Shown here piece after piece: positions 12,194-22,760 of a stretch of DNA of 64,000 bases. Source of the stretch: Jaltomata sinuosa (lineage: Eukaryota > Streptophyta > Magnoliopsida > Solanales > Solanaceae); the NCBI GenBank assembly GCA_003996215.1, contig QJPP01007518.1, positions 1,106,926-1,170,925 on the forward strand, given 5' to 3'. The position numbers and the translations under genes are program-made. The first letter of the stretch is position 1. Each line of letters opens with the position of its first letter. A model generated the notes under the pieces. That model searched no databases. It saw only the letters and a program-made list of their open reading frames with translations, and had not been told where the DNA came from.

Positions 12194-12529
12194 ATATTAA
12201 TATTAATTTTCTTTAATTTCTATCTCAATTACTCCCAACCAATTTCCTTCTTCTCTTAATTCTCAGCTTTTTCCTATTTCAGAAAATCAAAACCCGGTTG
12301 TTCTTCCATAATGGTACTTCCACGAATAATATTAGATATCAAAATATTTGGAAAACAAGTTCAATGAATGAATAATTAATTGAATCAAAATAAATTATTC
12401 AAAATTATCACAACTTTCTTATTTAAGACATGAGTTTCGTCTCCGAAACTATCCCGAACTTTAGTTTGTTTTTTATGTAATCAACATAATTATTAAAAAA
12501 AATGAAAGACGGAGAAAATACGTTATTTA

Positions 12530-12960
12530 TACATTGTGTCGTTAGTGTATAATCATTATACAATAGTTATATAATTAGTGTGTATACATTATACACTAAT
12601 TATACATTGTGTAACATCATTATACAATATATACATTGTGTAATTAATATATAATCATCATATAATACATATATAATTAATGTGTATACCTTGCATACTA
12701 ATTATACATTGATATATACATTTTATTATTCATATATAATTTTTCTAGAATTTTGGTGAAGATTTGATAAATCTTTTTCATTTTCGCCCAAGTTTATAAT
12801 CATTATAAAATATGTGTATAATTAGTGTATATACATTATATAATAATTATACATTGATTTATGTATTTATTATACACGTAAAAATTTCTTAAAGTTTTGG
12901 TGAAAATCTGGTAATGTTTTTTTTCTTTGTCATTTTCGTCCAATTTTTCTCTAACTTTGT
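12530..12960. repeat. Hairpin-prone AT array, two long units
   Basis: Words such as 'tataatcattata', 'attatacactaattataca' and 'tacattgtgtaa' repeat in both orientations. Two long units end with 'ttttggtgaagatttg' and 'ttttggtgaaaatctg', about 140 bases apart. No coding potential was seen. Confidence 0.55.
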
Positions 12961-13179
12961 ATTTGAATTTTTGAAGATAATAAGAAATGATATAACTTCT
13001 AGAGAATGTTAGGGATGATTGTTGTGTGAATATAGTTCCCCTTTTTAGGGATTCTTTTTTCTATTTTTAACATTCTTATTTGAACAATCTGTGGCTATTT
13101 TTTTATAAATTTTAATTTTAAGGCTACAAAAAATTTAAACACTAATGAGTTTGGCTACATCCATTTCCCCCCTTTTTTT

Positions 13180-13465
13180 TGGGTTACAGGCAAGTTCAAT
13201 ATGCCTATTCATATATAGTACCTCATGGCATCATAAGCTTAATGAATTACATTCGTGAAATGTACAATAGTCCCATGATTATAATCACAGAAAATTGTAA
13301 GACATTGTCTATATCTACCATATCAAGTGTTTATTTCAGAAAAAAAATAATCATGAATTTGGCAAAACCAACTTTATCTCTAAGAGAAGATGCACTAAAG
13401 GATGAGAAAAGAATCAAGTATCACAATGACTATCTCACAAACTTGTTAGATTTAATCATGTGAGT
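13180..13465 (+). pseudogene. Beta-glucosidase (GH1) C-terminal exon fragment
   Basis: The translation contains VPHGIISLMNYIREMYNSP, then IIITEN, and later DALKDEKRIKYHNDYLTNLL. These are hallmarks of plant family 1 glycosidases around the catalytic ITENG site. The G of ITENG is missing. A 60-base intron-like piece with GTAAGA and a TTTCAG end follows ITEN, which is where GH1 genes carry a conserved intron, but the donor context is mutated. A 'ttacag' acceptor precedes the fragment at 13184-13189. About 400 residues upstream of this are absent from the window, so this is a dead fragment. Confidence 0.8.
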
Positions 13466-13715
13466 TATCTAGTGATTCGAGGAGTCTAATGACATAAACA
13501 AGTGTAAAGGTGATGTATGTGTTTTTGTGTGCCAAAAAATATTGAAATTTCAATGAATATTAAATTCTGAACTCATAATTTCACGAAATGTGACGAGTCC
13601 AGCGGTAAGAACGTGAAGATTGAACACATCAAGTTTAAGTTATGGATTCATGCATGGGTTGAGCTAATAAATGGACGGGTCAACAATCAGCCCAAAATTG
13701 AGCGGGTTATAATTT

Positions 13716-14076
13716 GGGTAACTTACATAAAACACACATCTTTAGGAGCTAATTACTCTTTTTCCCACTACTTTCCCTTCAGATACATCCCAAACCATTC
13801 GGATACATTGCATAAGGCATCTAGATAAATGGTTTTATCTCGGATACATCGGCATCTTTGATTTTATCTCGGATACATCGGCATCCCGCATGTATCTGAG
13901 GAGTTACAACATGTATCCGCATGTATCTGAGGGGTTACAGCATGTATCCGATGGGTGGAATGTATCCGATGGAGTTGGGATGTATCCGAAGCATGTGATA
14001 TATTAAGTAATTAAAATAAAGTAGTGGGAGAGTTAAAAATATGGTAAGAATGTTCGGCTCTTTATGTAATTTACCC
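13716..14076. mobile_element. MULE-type MITE with 9-bp target duplication and internal ATGTATC array
   Basis: Left end GGGTAACTTACATAAA, right end TTTATGTAATTTACCC: a 16-bp inverted repeat with one mismatch. Both sides are flanked by the identical 9-bp TTATAATTT (13707-13715 and 14077-14085), the duplication length of Mutator-like elements. The interior is a run of ATGTATCC and GGATACAT words that can fold into hairpins. A second copy in the opposite orientation lies at 56689-57021. It is non-coding and 361 bp long. Confidence 0.88.
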
Positions 14077-14339
14077 TTATAATTTCATGGGCTAATTTGG
14101 ATGCTCCTAAGATCATACTTGAAATGACTCTTCACAAAAAATAAATAAATGTCAAACATCATTCAGCTGTAAACAAGGACCAAGGCCTAACACACCCTTA
14201 GTTACAAAGTACGTGACAAATTAACCTCTCCATATATTTGTATATAAACCCAATGTGTCTGGCTCTTTCTTTACAGAATCATTATATAGGAAAATCATAT
14301 ATTGATCATCAGTATGGTATTAGGTGTTTATTTTGTTTG

Positions 14340-15475
14340 GTTATGGTTACTAAAGTAGGAAAATTGAAAGGTCCAAAAACATGGCCATTAGTGGGTAGCA
14401 TTCCAGAAATGTTATTGAACATTAGAAGAATCCATGAATGGACCACAGATCAACTACTTGCTAGTCCAACATTAGGCACATATCAAACTTGTGGTATTTA
14501 CATCCCTTTTCTTCAGAATTGGTCCAACACTACATCGTTGGGTGAACTCAACAATCAAGAATGGTTTATTGCCTATTTTAGACAAGGCTTCAAAACACAA
14601 CATTTCAGTCGACTTGCAAGACTTGATGATAACATTTTTGGGATTGCTCTAGGCAAAACATTGAATTTTGCCTAGCTCTGCTATTATGGACACAATTCAA
14701 GACATTCTATTAGCGGGTCGCGACTCTTTTGCAACATCTGCTAGCTGGTTTTTTTGGCTCGTTATGAACAACCCACATGTTGAGAAAAAGATTGTTGATG
14801 AAATCATAACTGTTTTAAAAAAGACCCGAGGAAAAGATAGGGGCGACTCAAAGGTAAAACCATTTCTTTAGGGCGGAGTCAAGATTTTTAATTTATGAAT
14901 TCTAAACCATATGAGTATAATTTGGTTTTAGGTCACAAATTCTATTGAGCCGCCTTGTGGAGAAGAAACACAAGAATGGATGGAAGAGCCATTGTCATAT
15001 GAAGAAATCAATAGTTTGGTCTATCTTCATGCTACGTTGCTAGAAGCACTACGTTTATATCCTGCAGTTCCGAGACTTGTGAGGTATGCGATATGTGATG
15101 ATATCCTTCCAGATGGAACTTATGTACCAGCTGGTTCGGACATCATTTTATCGCTATACTCAGTGGGAAGGATGGAGTCTGTTTGGGGAGAAGATTGCTT
15201 GGAATTTAAGCCGGAAAGATGGCTCTCTGCTGATGAAACAAGAATTGCAAGGCCTGAAGATGGGTATAAGTATGCAGCATTTAATGGAGGATCAAGAATA
15301 TGCATAGCCAAATACTTAACTTATTTTGAAATGAAGTCTGCAGCTTCAGCTATATTACTCGTTACGAGTTATCTCCAGTTCCTGGTCATCAAGTTACGCC
15401 ACAACTCTCCTTCACTCTATCCGTGAAGAACGGCCTTAAAGTCAACCTCAAACGTCGTGATCTTAGTGACTTTGG
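14340..15475 (+). pseudogene. CYP86A-like fatty-acid omega-hydroxylase P450, broken
   Basis: Family members hydroxylate the terminal carbon of fatty acids for cutin and suberin. Visible remains: N-terminal KGPKTWPLVGSIPEM and GTYQTC, I-helix AGRDS (usually AGRDT), K-helix EALR, PERW, and heme loop FNGGSRICIA. The loop keeps the cysteine but ends in A where the family has G. A 78-base GT-AG intron-like gap is at 14854-14931. Defects: most of the stretch between the N-terminus and the I-helix is missing or scrambled (14510-14675), the frame changes near 14675, and a one-base deletion near 15360 shifts the last 35 codons out of frame (the family-like tail runs on in the +1 frame to about 15475). 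Length is about 360 codons against the usual 520-550. It cannot encode a working enzyme. Confidence 0.85.
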
Positions 15476-15539
15476 TATAAGAAAACGAAAGTTTAATGAC
15501 TATTTAGTTACGTGTGTTAATAACCTCAAACCTCATGCT

Positions 15540-15990
15540 CGCGGGTTTGAGTCACCAAGAAGAGAGTAAGAAGGTAGGAGCTCCCAGAGAGATCTGAAGA
15601 ATCTTTTTTTTAAATCCTTCCCTAGGAGCTCCCACCGTTTTTGCTCCTTTGTGACTCTAAGCCGCAACTGTGTCGATTGCCGATAGAGGTGCTTGCCATC
15701 TGAAGCAACCCTCTGTTGTGTTTGAAACCCCCTCTTGTCTTTGAAAAAAACCTTTATGGAATTGTGAAGGATAAAAGGAAAAGATCAAAAAGGTTTGCAT
15801 TTCCCAATGAAGTTATTTTCTTTATTTGTATTCCTAATCAATACAAACTTCCTAATTAATAAGAAGGTAAACCTGTAAACCAACCGTTATTCTCCATTAA
15901 TTAATGTAGTGTAGGGAGGGTAGAATGTACGACCTTATCACTACCTCGTGGAGTAGAGAGACTGTTTTCGAGAGACCCTCGGCACAAGTG
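15540..15990. repeat. SINE head (minus) plus SINE-like tail block
   Basis: At 15715-15640 on the minus strand an A-box-like 'cagatggcaagcacc' is followed by 'gttgcggcttagagtc', a decayed B-box. The 'cttcctaattaat' word lies at 15848, and the 'gtagaatgtacg..ctacctcgtgg.gtagagagactgttttcga' block at 15912-15985. The order matches 11240-11760, so this is a second copy of the same composite repeat. Confidence 0.55.
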
Positions 15991-16189
15991 CTGAGAATGC
16001 AAATAGTCCTATGCTTCATGCAAATCAATCATTTTTATAGGGAATAGGGGCAAATAGTCCTATGCTTCATACTTGAGCTCAATTGCAGAAAATGCAAAAG
16101 CAAGCTCTGGTACTAAGGTTCATAACAGAGTAGTTAGTGAGGCAGAGTTAACTAAATTCCAACCAAAAAATGATAAGGTATTCCGAGGG

Positions 16190-16720
16190 ATAACAATATT
16201 TTTGGTTCCTCAATTATGGGTAAATTTTGATTTTGATCCTTGTGATTGATTCATTATATTTAATTTTTAATTAATTAAATTATGTGCTTTTTGATCATTT
16301 GATGTAAGAAATATGTTTTCAAATTCAGCTCGTATTTTGCCTTGCTCAACTTTTTAATTTTACGCGTCCGTGGTAGAAAATTCATAACTCATAATGGGAG
16401 TGCCAAAATCACGGGCTTCTTTTCCGTTGGAAAGAAGACTCCAAGAGCTACAATCAACATAAAAATCATGGCCAAAAGCTTTATGGATTTGTATAGATAT
16501 TACTTCGAAGTCCGCTCAAGTAGACTATTTCTAGAAGTACATTACCCTCAAATATGGAGTAACATTACAAATTTAACATAACACATGAGTAATTTAATGA
16601 TGAAGCATTAATACTTCAGGAAATTTTGTGATTTTGTACGAGCTAAGGGATCAAATATACGTTTATTGAACAATCATAAGAACCCTAAATGGTCTATGTT
16701 GGGATTGGTCTTTGCAATTG
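16190..16720 (+). repeat. Unnamed dispersed repeat, copy 2 of 3
   Basis: It has the full order of blocks: 'tcaattatgggtaaatttt', 'cattatatttaattttt', 'ttcagctcgtattttgcct', 'gtggtagaaaattcataac', 'agtgccaaaatcacgg', 'aagtacattaccctcaaat', 'taatacttcaggaaat'. It matches 18495-19215. The short ORFs here are not conserved between copies. Confidence 0.6.
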
Positions 16721-16899
16721 CTGTATAGCATTGAGAGAAATGCTAGAAGATTTCAACAAACAAGCAAAAGCAATGTGGACAGAAGCAAGGAAATAGCTTT
16801 ACAATTGCATATTGTAGGTCAAAGTTATTGCAAATGGCATTAAACTTCACTAAATTTGAATAGCTTTCTATGTTGAGTAATGACAATTCTTTTTTAGAT

Positions 16900-17910
16900 G
16901 ACACTATCCGGTAAGCACTCTCCACCTCCTATCTCAAGGTTGCAGATGCGAGTCAACAAAGGAGCAAAAAGATAGGAGCTCCTAGAGAAGAGTTAAAAAA
17001 AGAAATTCTAGGACAAACTCTACTACTAAACGATGTAATGGACTCAGCACAAAGAAACCTTACCTTAGAGCCCTATAAGGTTTCTTTGGACTAACCCCAC
17101 TATATCCTTTAGTAGTAGAGTTGGCCATAGAATTTTTTTTTAATCCCTCCCTAGGAGCTCCCACCTTTTTGCTCCTTTGTTAACTCAAACCCGCAACCTT
17201 GAGGTTGGAGGTGGAGGGTGCTTACCATCTGAGCAACCCCCTCGTTGTTTCCAAAGAAACCTTTATGAAGTTATAAGGAAACGAGAAAAAGAGCAAAAAA
17301 GTCCGCATTTACCAAATGGAAAAAATCTTCCCCATGAAGTTATTTTCTTCATGTTATTTATTTATATTCCTTTGATAAAACAAAATTGATGCGAACTTTT
17401 AAACTTCCTAATTAATAGGAAGATTTAGTATGAGCATGAAGTGATGCAACTATAAAACCTCTTAATTGTTGCAATGTGAAGGGATACTTTGTGATGTCTC
17501 TATTGGATGGGGAAGGTTTCTTCGGAGACAAAAGGTGGTTGCTCAGATAGTAAGCACCGTCATCTGCAATCGTCACGGTTGCGGGTTAAATCCCTCCCTA
17601 GAAGCTCCCACCTTCTTGCTCTCTTGGTGACTCGAACCGATAACCGTGTCGATTGTTGATGAAGGTGCTTTCCATCTGAACCAACCCCCTTTTGTGTTTT
17701 AAACCCCCTCTTGTCTTTGAAGAAACCTTTATGGAATTGTGAAGAAAAAAAGGAAAAGAACAAAAAGGTCAGCATTTCCCAAATGGAAAAAATCTTCACC
17801 ATGAAGTTATTTTCTTTATGTTATTTATTTGCATTCCTTTGATAAAACAAAATTGATGCGAACTTTTAAACTTCCTAATTAATAGGAAGATTTCGGGGGA
17901 AATGGTTTTT
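16900..17910. repeat. Cluster of four SINE heads in both orientations
   Basis: Plus-strand heads lie at 16905-16990 and 17530-17605, minus-strand heads at 17247-17150 and 17690-17590. The best preserved one (17247 downward) reads 'gttgctcagatggtaagca' then 'gttgcgggtttgag'. The 'aacttcctaattaatagg' word follows at about 17400 and 17870. Successive insertions or inverted duplications of one SINE type explain the pattern. Confidence 0.6.
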
Positions 17911-18073
17911 TAGCTCTTTATAAATGTTTTTTTAGTTTTATGACCTTTTTACAAGAGATTTTTATTTTTTATAAATAAAAGATTTTGTTTTTACACATAA
18001 GAGATCTGAAAAAACCTTTTTCTTCTATTCAAATTGTAAAAGGGAAAGTGATCTCATTTTCTCTTCTCTTTTA

Positions 18074-18275
18074 GTCCGTCCCAAAAAGAATATTACCTTA
18101 CTATAATTAGAAATAATTTAGCTTTAAAATTTCCCTTTTACCCTTAATGAAATGATTTATAGCCACACAAAAATCTAAGGATTGTTTTAGACCAAAATTT
18201 TCAAAAGTCTTCCTTTTTTTTTTCTTAAATATCGTGCCAAATTAAAAGGTGTCACATAAAATGGGATGGAGGGAG
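18074..18275. mobile_element. Stowaway-type MITE
   Basis: The left end is GTCCGTCCCAAAAAG and the right end is ATGGGATGGAGGGAG. Both are flanked by TA, the Stowaway target. The length of 202 bp is typical, and the interior is AT-rich and non-coding. Confidence 0.75.
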
Positions 18276-18380
18276 TAGTAATGTTTCATATGAGTTATTT
18301 CAATTAGAATCTGTCTTTCACTGTGCATTTTTCCAGTGACCTGATTCGATGGAAAATGAGTAGAAAAATCATATTTTGTA

Positions 18381-18493
18381 GTCGTTGATTTCAACGGGCA
18401 AGTGGCGGTTCTTCATCGGAATCCTCCATGCTCAATCCTTCAGTCGATTTCCGATTTTTTTTCCTTCTTGGAAACACAATATAAAGTGTAAAG
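18381..18493 (-). pseudogene. Duplicated scrap of ZNG1 exon 1 and 5' leader
   Basis: It aligns base for base, with about 20 differences and small gaps, to 9609-9722 of the intact gene. It covers part of exon 1 plus about 40 bases of leader upstream of the ATG. The start codon is destroyed by small changes. The dispersed repeat copy at 18495-19215 begins immediately after it, so the scrap may have been carried or joined during that repeat's movement. It has no coding value. Confidence 0.85.
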
Positions 18494-18494
18494 T

Positions 18495-19215
18495 ATTCGG
18501 AGGGATAACAATATTTTTAGTTCCTCAATTATGGGTAAATTTTGATGTTGATTTTTGAGATTGACTCATTATATTTAATTTTTAATTAATTAAAATATGT
18601 GTTTTTTGATCATGTGATGTAAATAATATGTCTTCAAATTCAGCTCGTATTTTGCGTCGCTCAACTTTTCAACTTTGCATATTTGTGATAGAAAATTCAT
18701 AACTCGGAGTAGAAGTGCCAAAATCACAAGCTTCTTTTTTCGTTAGAAAGAGGACTCCAAGAGCTACAATCTATGTAAAAATCACGGCCAACACTTTATG
18801 ATTTGTGCATATATTGCTTCGAAATCAGCTCAGATTTTGCCTCGCTCAACTTTTCAGCTTTGAGCGTCTGTGGTAGAAAATTCATAAATCGTAGTAGGAG
18901 TGCCAAAATTACGAGCTTCTTTTTTCGCTGGAGAGGACTCCAAGATATACAATTTATATAAAAATCATGGTCAAAATCTTTATGAATTTGTATAGAATTT
19001 TTCTTCGAAATCAGCTCAAATAGACTATTTCTATAAGTACATTATACCCTCAAATATGGAGTAACATTACAAATTTAACATAACATGTGAGTAATTTAAT
19101 GATGAAGCATTAATACTTCAGGAAATTTCGTGATTTTTTACGAGCTAAGGGATCAAATGTACACATTTCAAATAATTAAAAGTTAAATGTGTTTATTGTA
19201 CTATCATAAGAACTA
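18495..19215 (+). repeat. Unnamed dispersed repeat, copy 3 of 3, with internal tandem duplication
   Basis: It matches 16190-16720 along its length. The middle block ('cagctc.tattttgc.tcgctcaac' through 'aaaatca.ggcca') occurs twice in tandem (about 18640-18800 and 18830-18990). This explains its greater length. Confidence 0.65.
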
Positions 19216-19495
19216 AAATTATGTTATGTGGGAGCTATTGAAACTCACAGACACTTGTTAGTTGAATGTGAAACTCACAAACATAAACTTCTAGAGTTAA
19301 CAAACAAATTGATTGTTGGGAGTTGGTTATCCAGAGAAGTGTACAAAGCAAGAATCCTAAATGGTTTTGATTAACAATTTTTAGTTTTGATCCATTGTAT
19401 ATTGTAGGTCAAATTAGTTAGATAGTAAGCACTTTCCACCTCTTACCTCAAGGTTGCGAGTTCGAGTCACCAAATTAACAGGAAGATGAGAGCTT

Positions 19496-19830
19496 TTAGA
19501 GAGGAGTTAAAAAAAAATTAAGGCCCTCTGCTACTTGTGGACAACACAGTTTCTCCCAAACAATTAAGGATTTCCTAAAAGCTTCAGCTGAACCAGTCCA
19601 CAGGAATATTTTGCAAATCATTTTACTGAATTGACAAATCTTTTTAGGTAGGATAAATACCTGAGACCAATAAGTTTGTATGACAAAGAGGACACTTTGG
19701 ATCAACACCACTCTGCCTGCATAAGAAAAGAACCTGGTAGTCCAAGAAGTAATCTTGTGCAACATTTTTTCAATCAGAGGTTCACATTGTAGGATTGTCA
19801 GCCTCTTCGTGCTTAGGGGTACCTCCAAAT
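19496..19830 (-). mobile_element. LINE reverse-transcriptase fragment
   Basis: The minus-strand translation has VPLSTKRLTILQCEPLIEK, then SYAGRVVLIQSVL and YWSQVFILPKKI. This is the conserved block just after the catalytic domain in plant L1-type LINEs. About 105 codons remain with no flanking domains. It is preceded on the plus strand by a SINE-like head at 19420-19500. Confidence 0.8.
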
Positions 19831-20359
19831 ATCATTTTTATAATAAATTAGATAATACATTATCCAAAAATCATAACATAATATTTTAATAAAACTATTA
19901 ATAATACAATTTATCAAATTGCAATTAGTTATGAAGATCTATCGATACAAAAAAATAAAAGGTAGTAACTAACTATTCTTTAATATAATCTTCCCATATT
20001 CAACGAACAATTTCTTTAATAAGAATGCGTTTAATGAGAGGTTGGGTAGATAGAATTGTAGCTGGAGTCATAATTGCATGGGCTTTTTTTTTATAAAATA
20101 TAAAAGTTTGGAGTAAGTTTTAAAATTTTAAAAGAATACAAAAATTAGAGTTTGACCCAAAAATCACTTTTTTCTAGACTTTGGGATCTTAAGTTTTTTG
20201 CCAAAATTTTTTATTAAAACTTGATAAATTTTATGGCCAAATTTTTTTTGCCAAATCTTTACTGTTTACCATCCTATTTAAACAGTAAAGAGTGAACAAG
20301 TGCAATAATGTAGATATTTTAAAAGGTGACTTTTATGACTTTTAAAATATCACATTTTT

Positions 20360-20785
20360 TAGGGAAAAAAGAGCATATATATTTCTTTAACTTTACGATT
20401 TAGAATTGATATACCCTTTGTTAAAATAGTGACACATATAAATCCTCATTGTCTAACAAATAGAGCATATTACCCTTTTCGTTAACAAATTCATATTTAC
20501 TAATTTAAAAGAAATCCTAAAATTAACTTTTTATTTTCAAAAATGTCACGTGGCTTCAAAAAATTATCTTATCCAATTTTTACTCCTTGGAACCCGACCC
20601 AACTTAAATAATAGGTGAGATAATTTTGTACAACGACGTGACATTTTTGAAATTAAAAAACTAATTTTAGCAAAAAAATTTATGCTCTATTTATTAGACG
20701 ACGAGGATATGTATGCGTCACTTTTTTTAATAGCTCTCAATCAAAAAGTTGAAGAGTATATTTTCCCCTTTTCCTTTATCAAAAA
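20360..20785. mobile_element. Probable MITE with imperfect inverted ends
   Basis: The left part has 'agagcatatatatttctttaactt' and the right part the rough inverse 'aaaagttgaagagtatattttcccc'. 'tgtcacgtgg' and 'cgacgtgacatttttgaa' face each other inside. No clear target duplication was found. Confidence 0.45.
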
Positions 20786-21689
20786 AGGAGAAAAAAGAAA
20801 ATAAAATCAGATAAAAGATAAATAGAAACTCTGAGGCTTTAGAAAGTGTCACATCACCCAAAACAATATATATATATATAGAGACAGAGAGAGATTATAT
20901 TCTCAACCAATGTTTTCAATTCAAAGGTGTTTTTGGGCGAGTTACGGGGTGAGTCCCGGAGCAGAGCATATAAAAAATGCTTCGAGGGGCAAAGGTCGTA
21001 GATGCAAAAAGCATACACCCTAGAATTTGAGGCATGAGCCGCGGGCGTAAAAGCGTACTTCCAGGCGCTAAATTTGGTTTTTATTGTTTTTAAAGTATTT
21101 TTATGATAGATCATGTTTTCTATTATGTTGTAATGATATTTATAATTTATGCTATCACATTTTTATGTTGTAGTGATTTTCATAAAATATATAAACAAAG
21201 ACAACAATTCTCATAGAAAATGATACTGCCATAAATGATTTTTAAGACGATTATGCCTGAAATCGATAGGATAGAGATTCCATAGCACTATGTTCGTGAG
21301 ACAACTTGATTCAACTTTTGTTCTAGATCTTAGACTTTTTATCATTTTCCTTTGAAATACATAAAGATAAATTAGTGCAAATATTAGTTGAGGATGAAAA
21401 AGTGTAGCAGATGTGGAGGTCGATGATGAAGTGAATGATATTTCATTTAATGAGTATCTCGAATGTTATCATTTTTGTGTTGTTATTTTTCTCAAATAAT
21501 AAATTATAATATTTCTTTCTATATCATTATTCATTAGTGCTTTATTTGAATTTATTTGCAGAACTATTAAAAATTTGTTTTTGCTTATTTTCTTAGTAAT
21601 AAACTTGTAAAATTGAAGATATATGAGACTTACGCACGCCTCGTAGATTCATGCGATCGCGCCCCTGCCTCTTAAACATTGTCCTCAAC

Positions 21690-21800
21690 AGAAAAGATTG
21701 GATTTTCATCTGTTTCCTTGGATGATATTGATAGATACATGACACCCGTTGGGATGCGGCTCTTCCCCGGATCATTTTAACGCGGGATGCTCCTTGATAT
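21690..21800 (+). mobile_element. SINE 3' fragment ('gggatgcggc' type)
   Basis: The words 'ttgggatgcggc', 'cccgga' and 'acgcgggatgc' appear in the same order as at 53270-53375. They are typical of the 3' half of a widespread plant SINE. The pol III head is missing. Confidence 0.45.
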
Positions 21801-21896
21801 CAATAGATCCATCAACAAGGGTCAATTGGGATATGGCTAGATTCGTATAGGTATAAATCAGCAACTAACCTCAAAGAGGATATTGAAGCAATTCAC

Positions 21897-22125
21897 AGAA
21901 AATGACTATCTCACAAACTTGTTAGATTTAATCATGCAAAGTTTTCTAGTAATTCAAGGAGTCCAATGGCATAAACAACAAGTGTAAAGGTGATGCATGT
22001 GTTTTTGTGTGCAAAAATTATTGAAATTTCAACGAATATTAAATTCTGAACCCCTAGTTTCAAGAAATGTGATGAGTCCAGAGGTAAGAACGTAAAGATT
22101 GAACACATCAAATTTTTCACATCTG
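21897..22125 (+). pseudogene. Second copy of the GH1 tail and its 3' flank
   Basis: It matches 13428-13634 almost continuously: the codons for NDYLTNLLDLIM, then about 170 bases of former 3' flank including 'gtaagaacgt.aagattgaacacatcaa'. The two copies are in the same orientation and about 8.5 kb apart. This one lost everything upstream of the last few codons. Confidence 0.75.
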
Positions 22126-22760
22126 CCTAAGCAGAGTTAACTGCGTGTTTGACTGGTGAGAGGTAGCTTACGAAATAGTCGTGGATGGTGTAAGTTAATC
22201 GGGACACCATTATTTATACAATAGAATAAAAGAAGCATACAGATATCCGAACATAACGTAATGTTACTTCTACAACTGAGAAACAAGATGGTTGAAGAAA
22301 GCAAGCCAGTGAAACTCGAAAAACAGAAATAGAGTTCGATAAGTTCCACTTGCCATTTTCTATTTATCAAACTGGAAGCTATTAGCAAAGTTTGATTATA
22401 CACCAAATCAAGCAATTTAACCTTCGCAATTCAAAATTAGGGTGGGGAGAAAGAGAGAGAGTTGTATAAGTATGCGTAGAAATAATACAGGGAAAAATAG
22501 TCAATGCAATTCTCAAAATATATTGCATAACAAAGAGATCCCACTTTATGCTGACTGGTTAACAGTCAAAGGCTCTGCAAGTAATGTTTTCTCCTTGACA
22601 TTAACACCATGTACAAAAACAGGAATGTGATCAACAAAATTTGTCACTGATTTTATTGACAGAAGTGGTTTGTCGACCATGTGTGGTATTATAATGCCCA
22701 ATGTCAGGCTTACCACTTGGAAAGAAGATGAATTTAAGCCATCAGGAAAGAATTCGCAAT

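Noticed and set aside
22137..22415. 92-codon minus-strand ORF downstream of MPP-beta
   Set aside because: It lies in the expected 3' flank with no family signature. The MPP-beta stop at 22761 is well supported.
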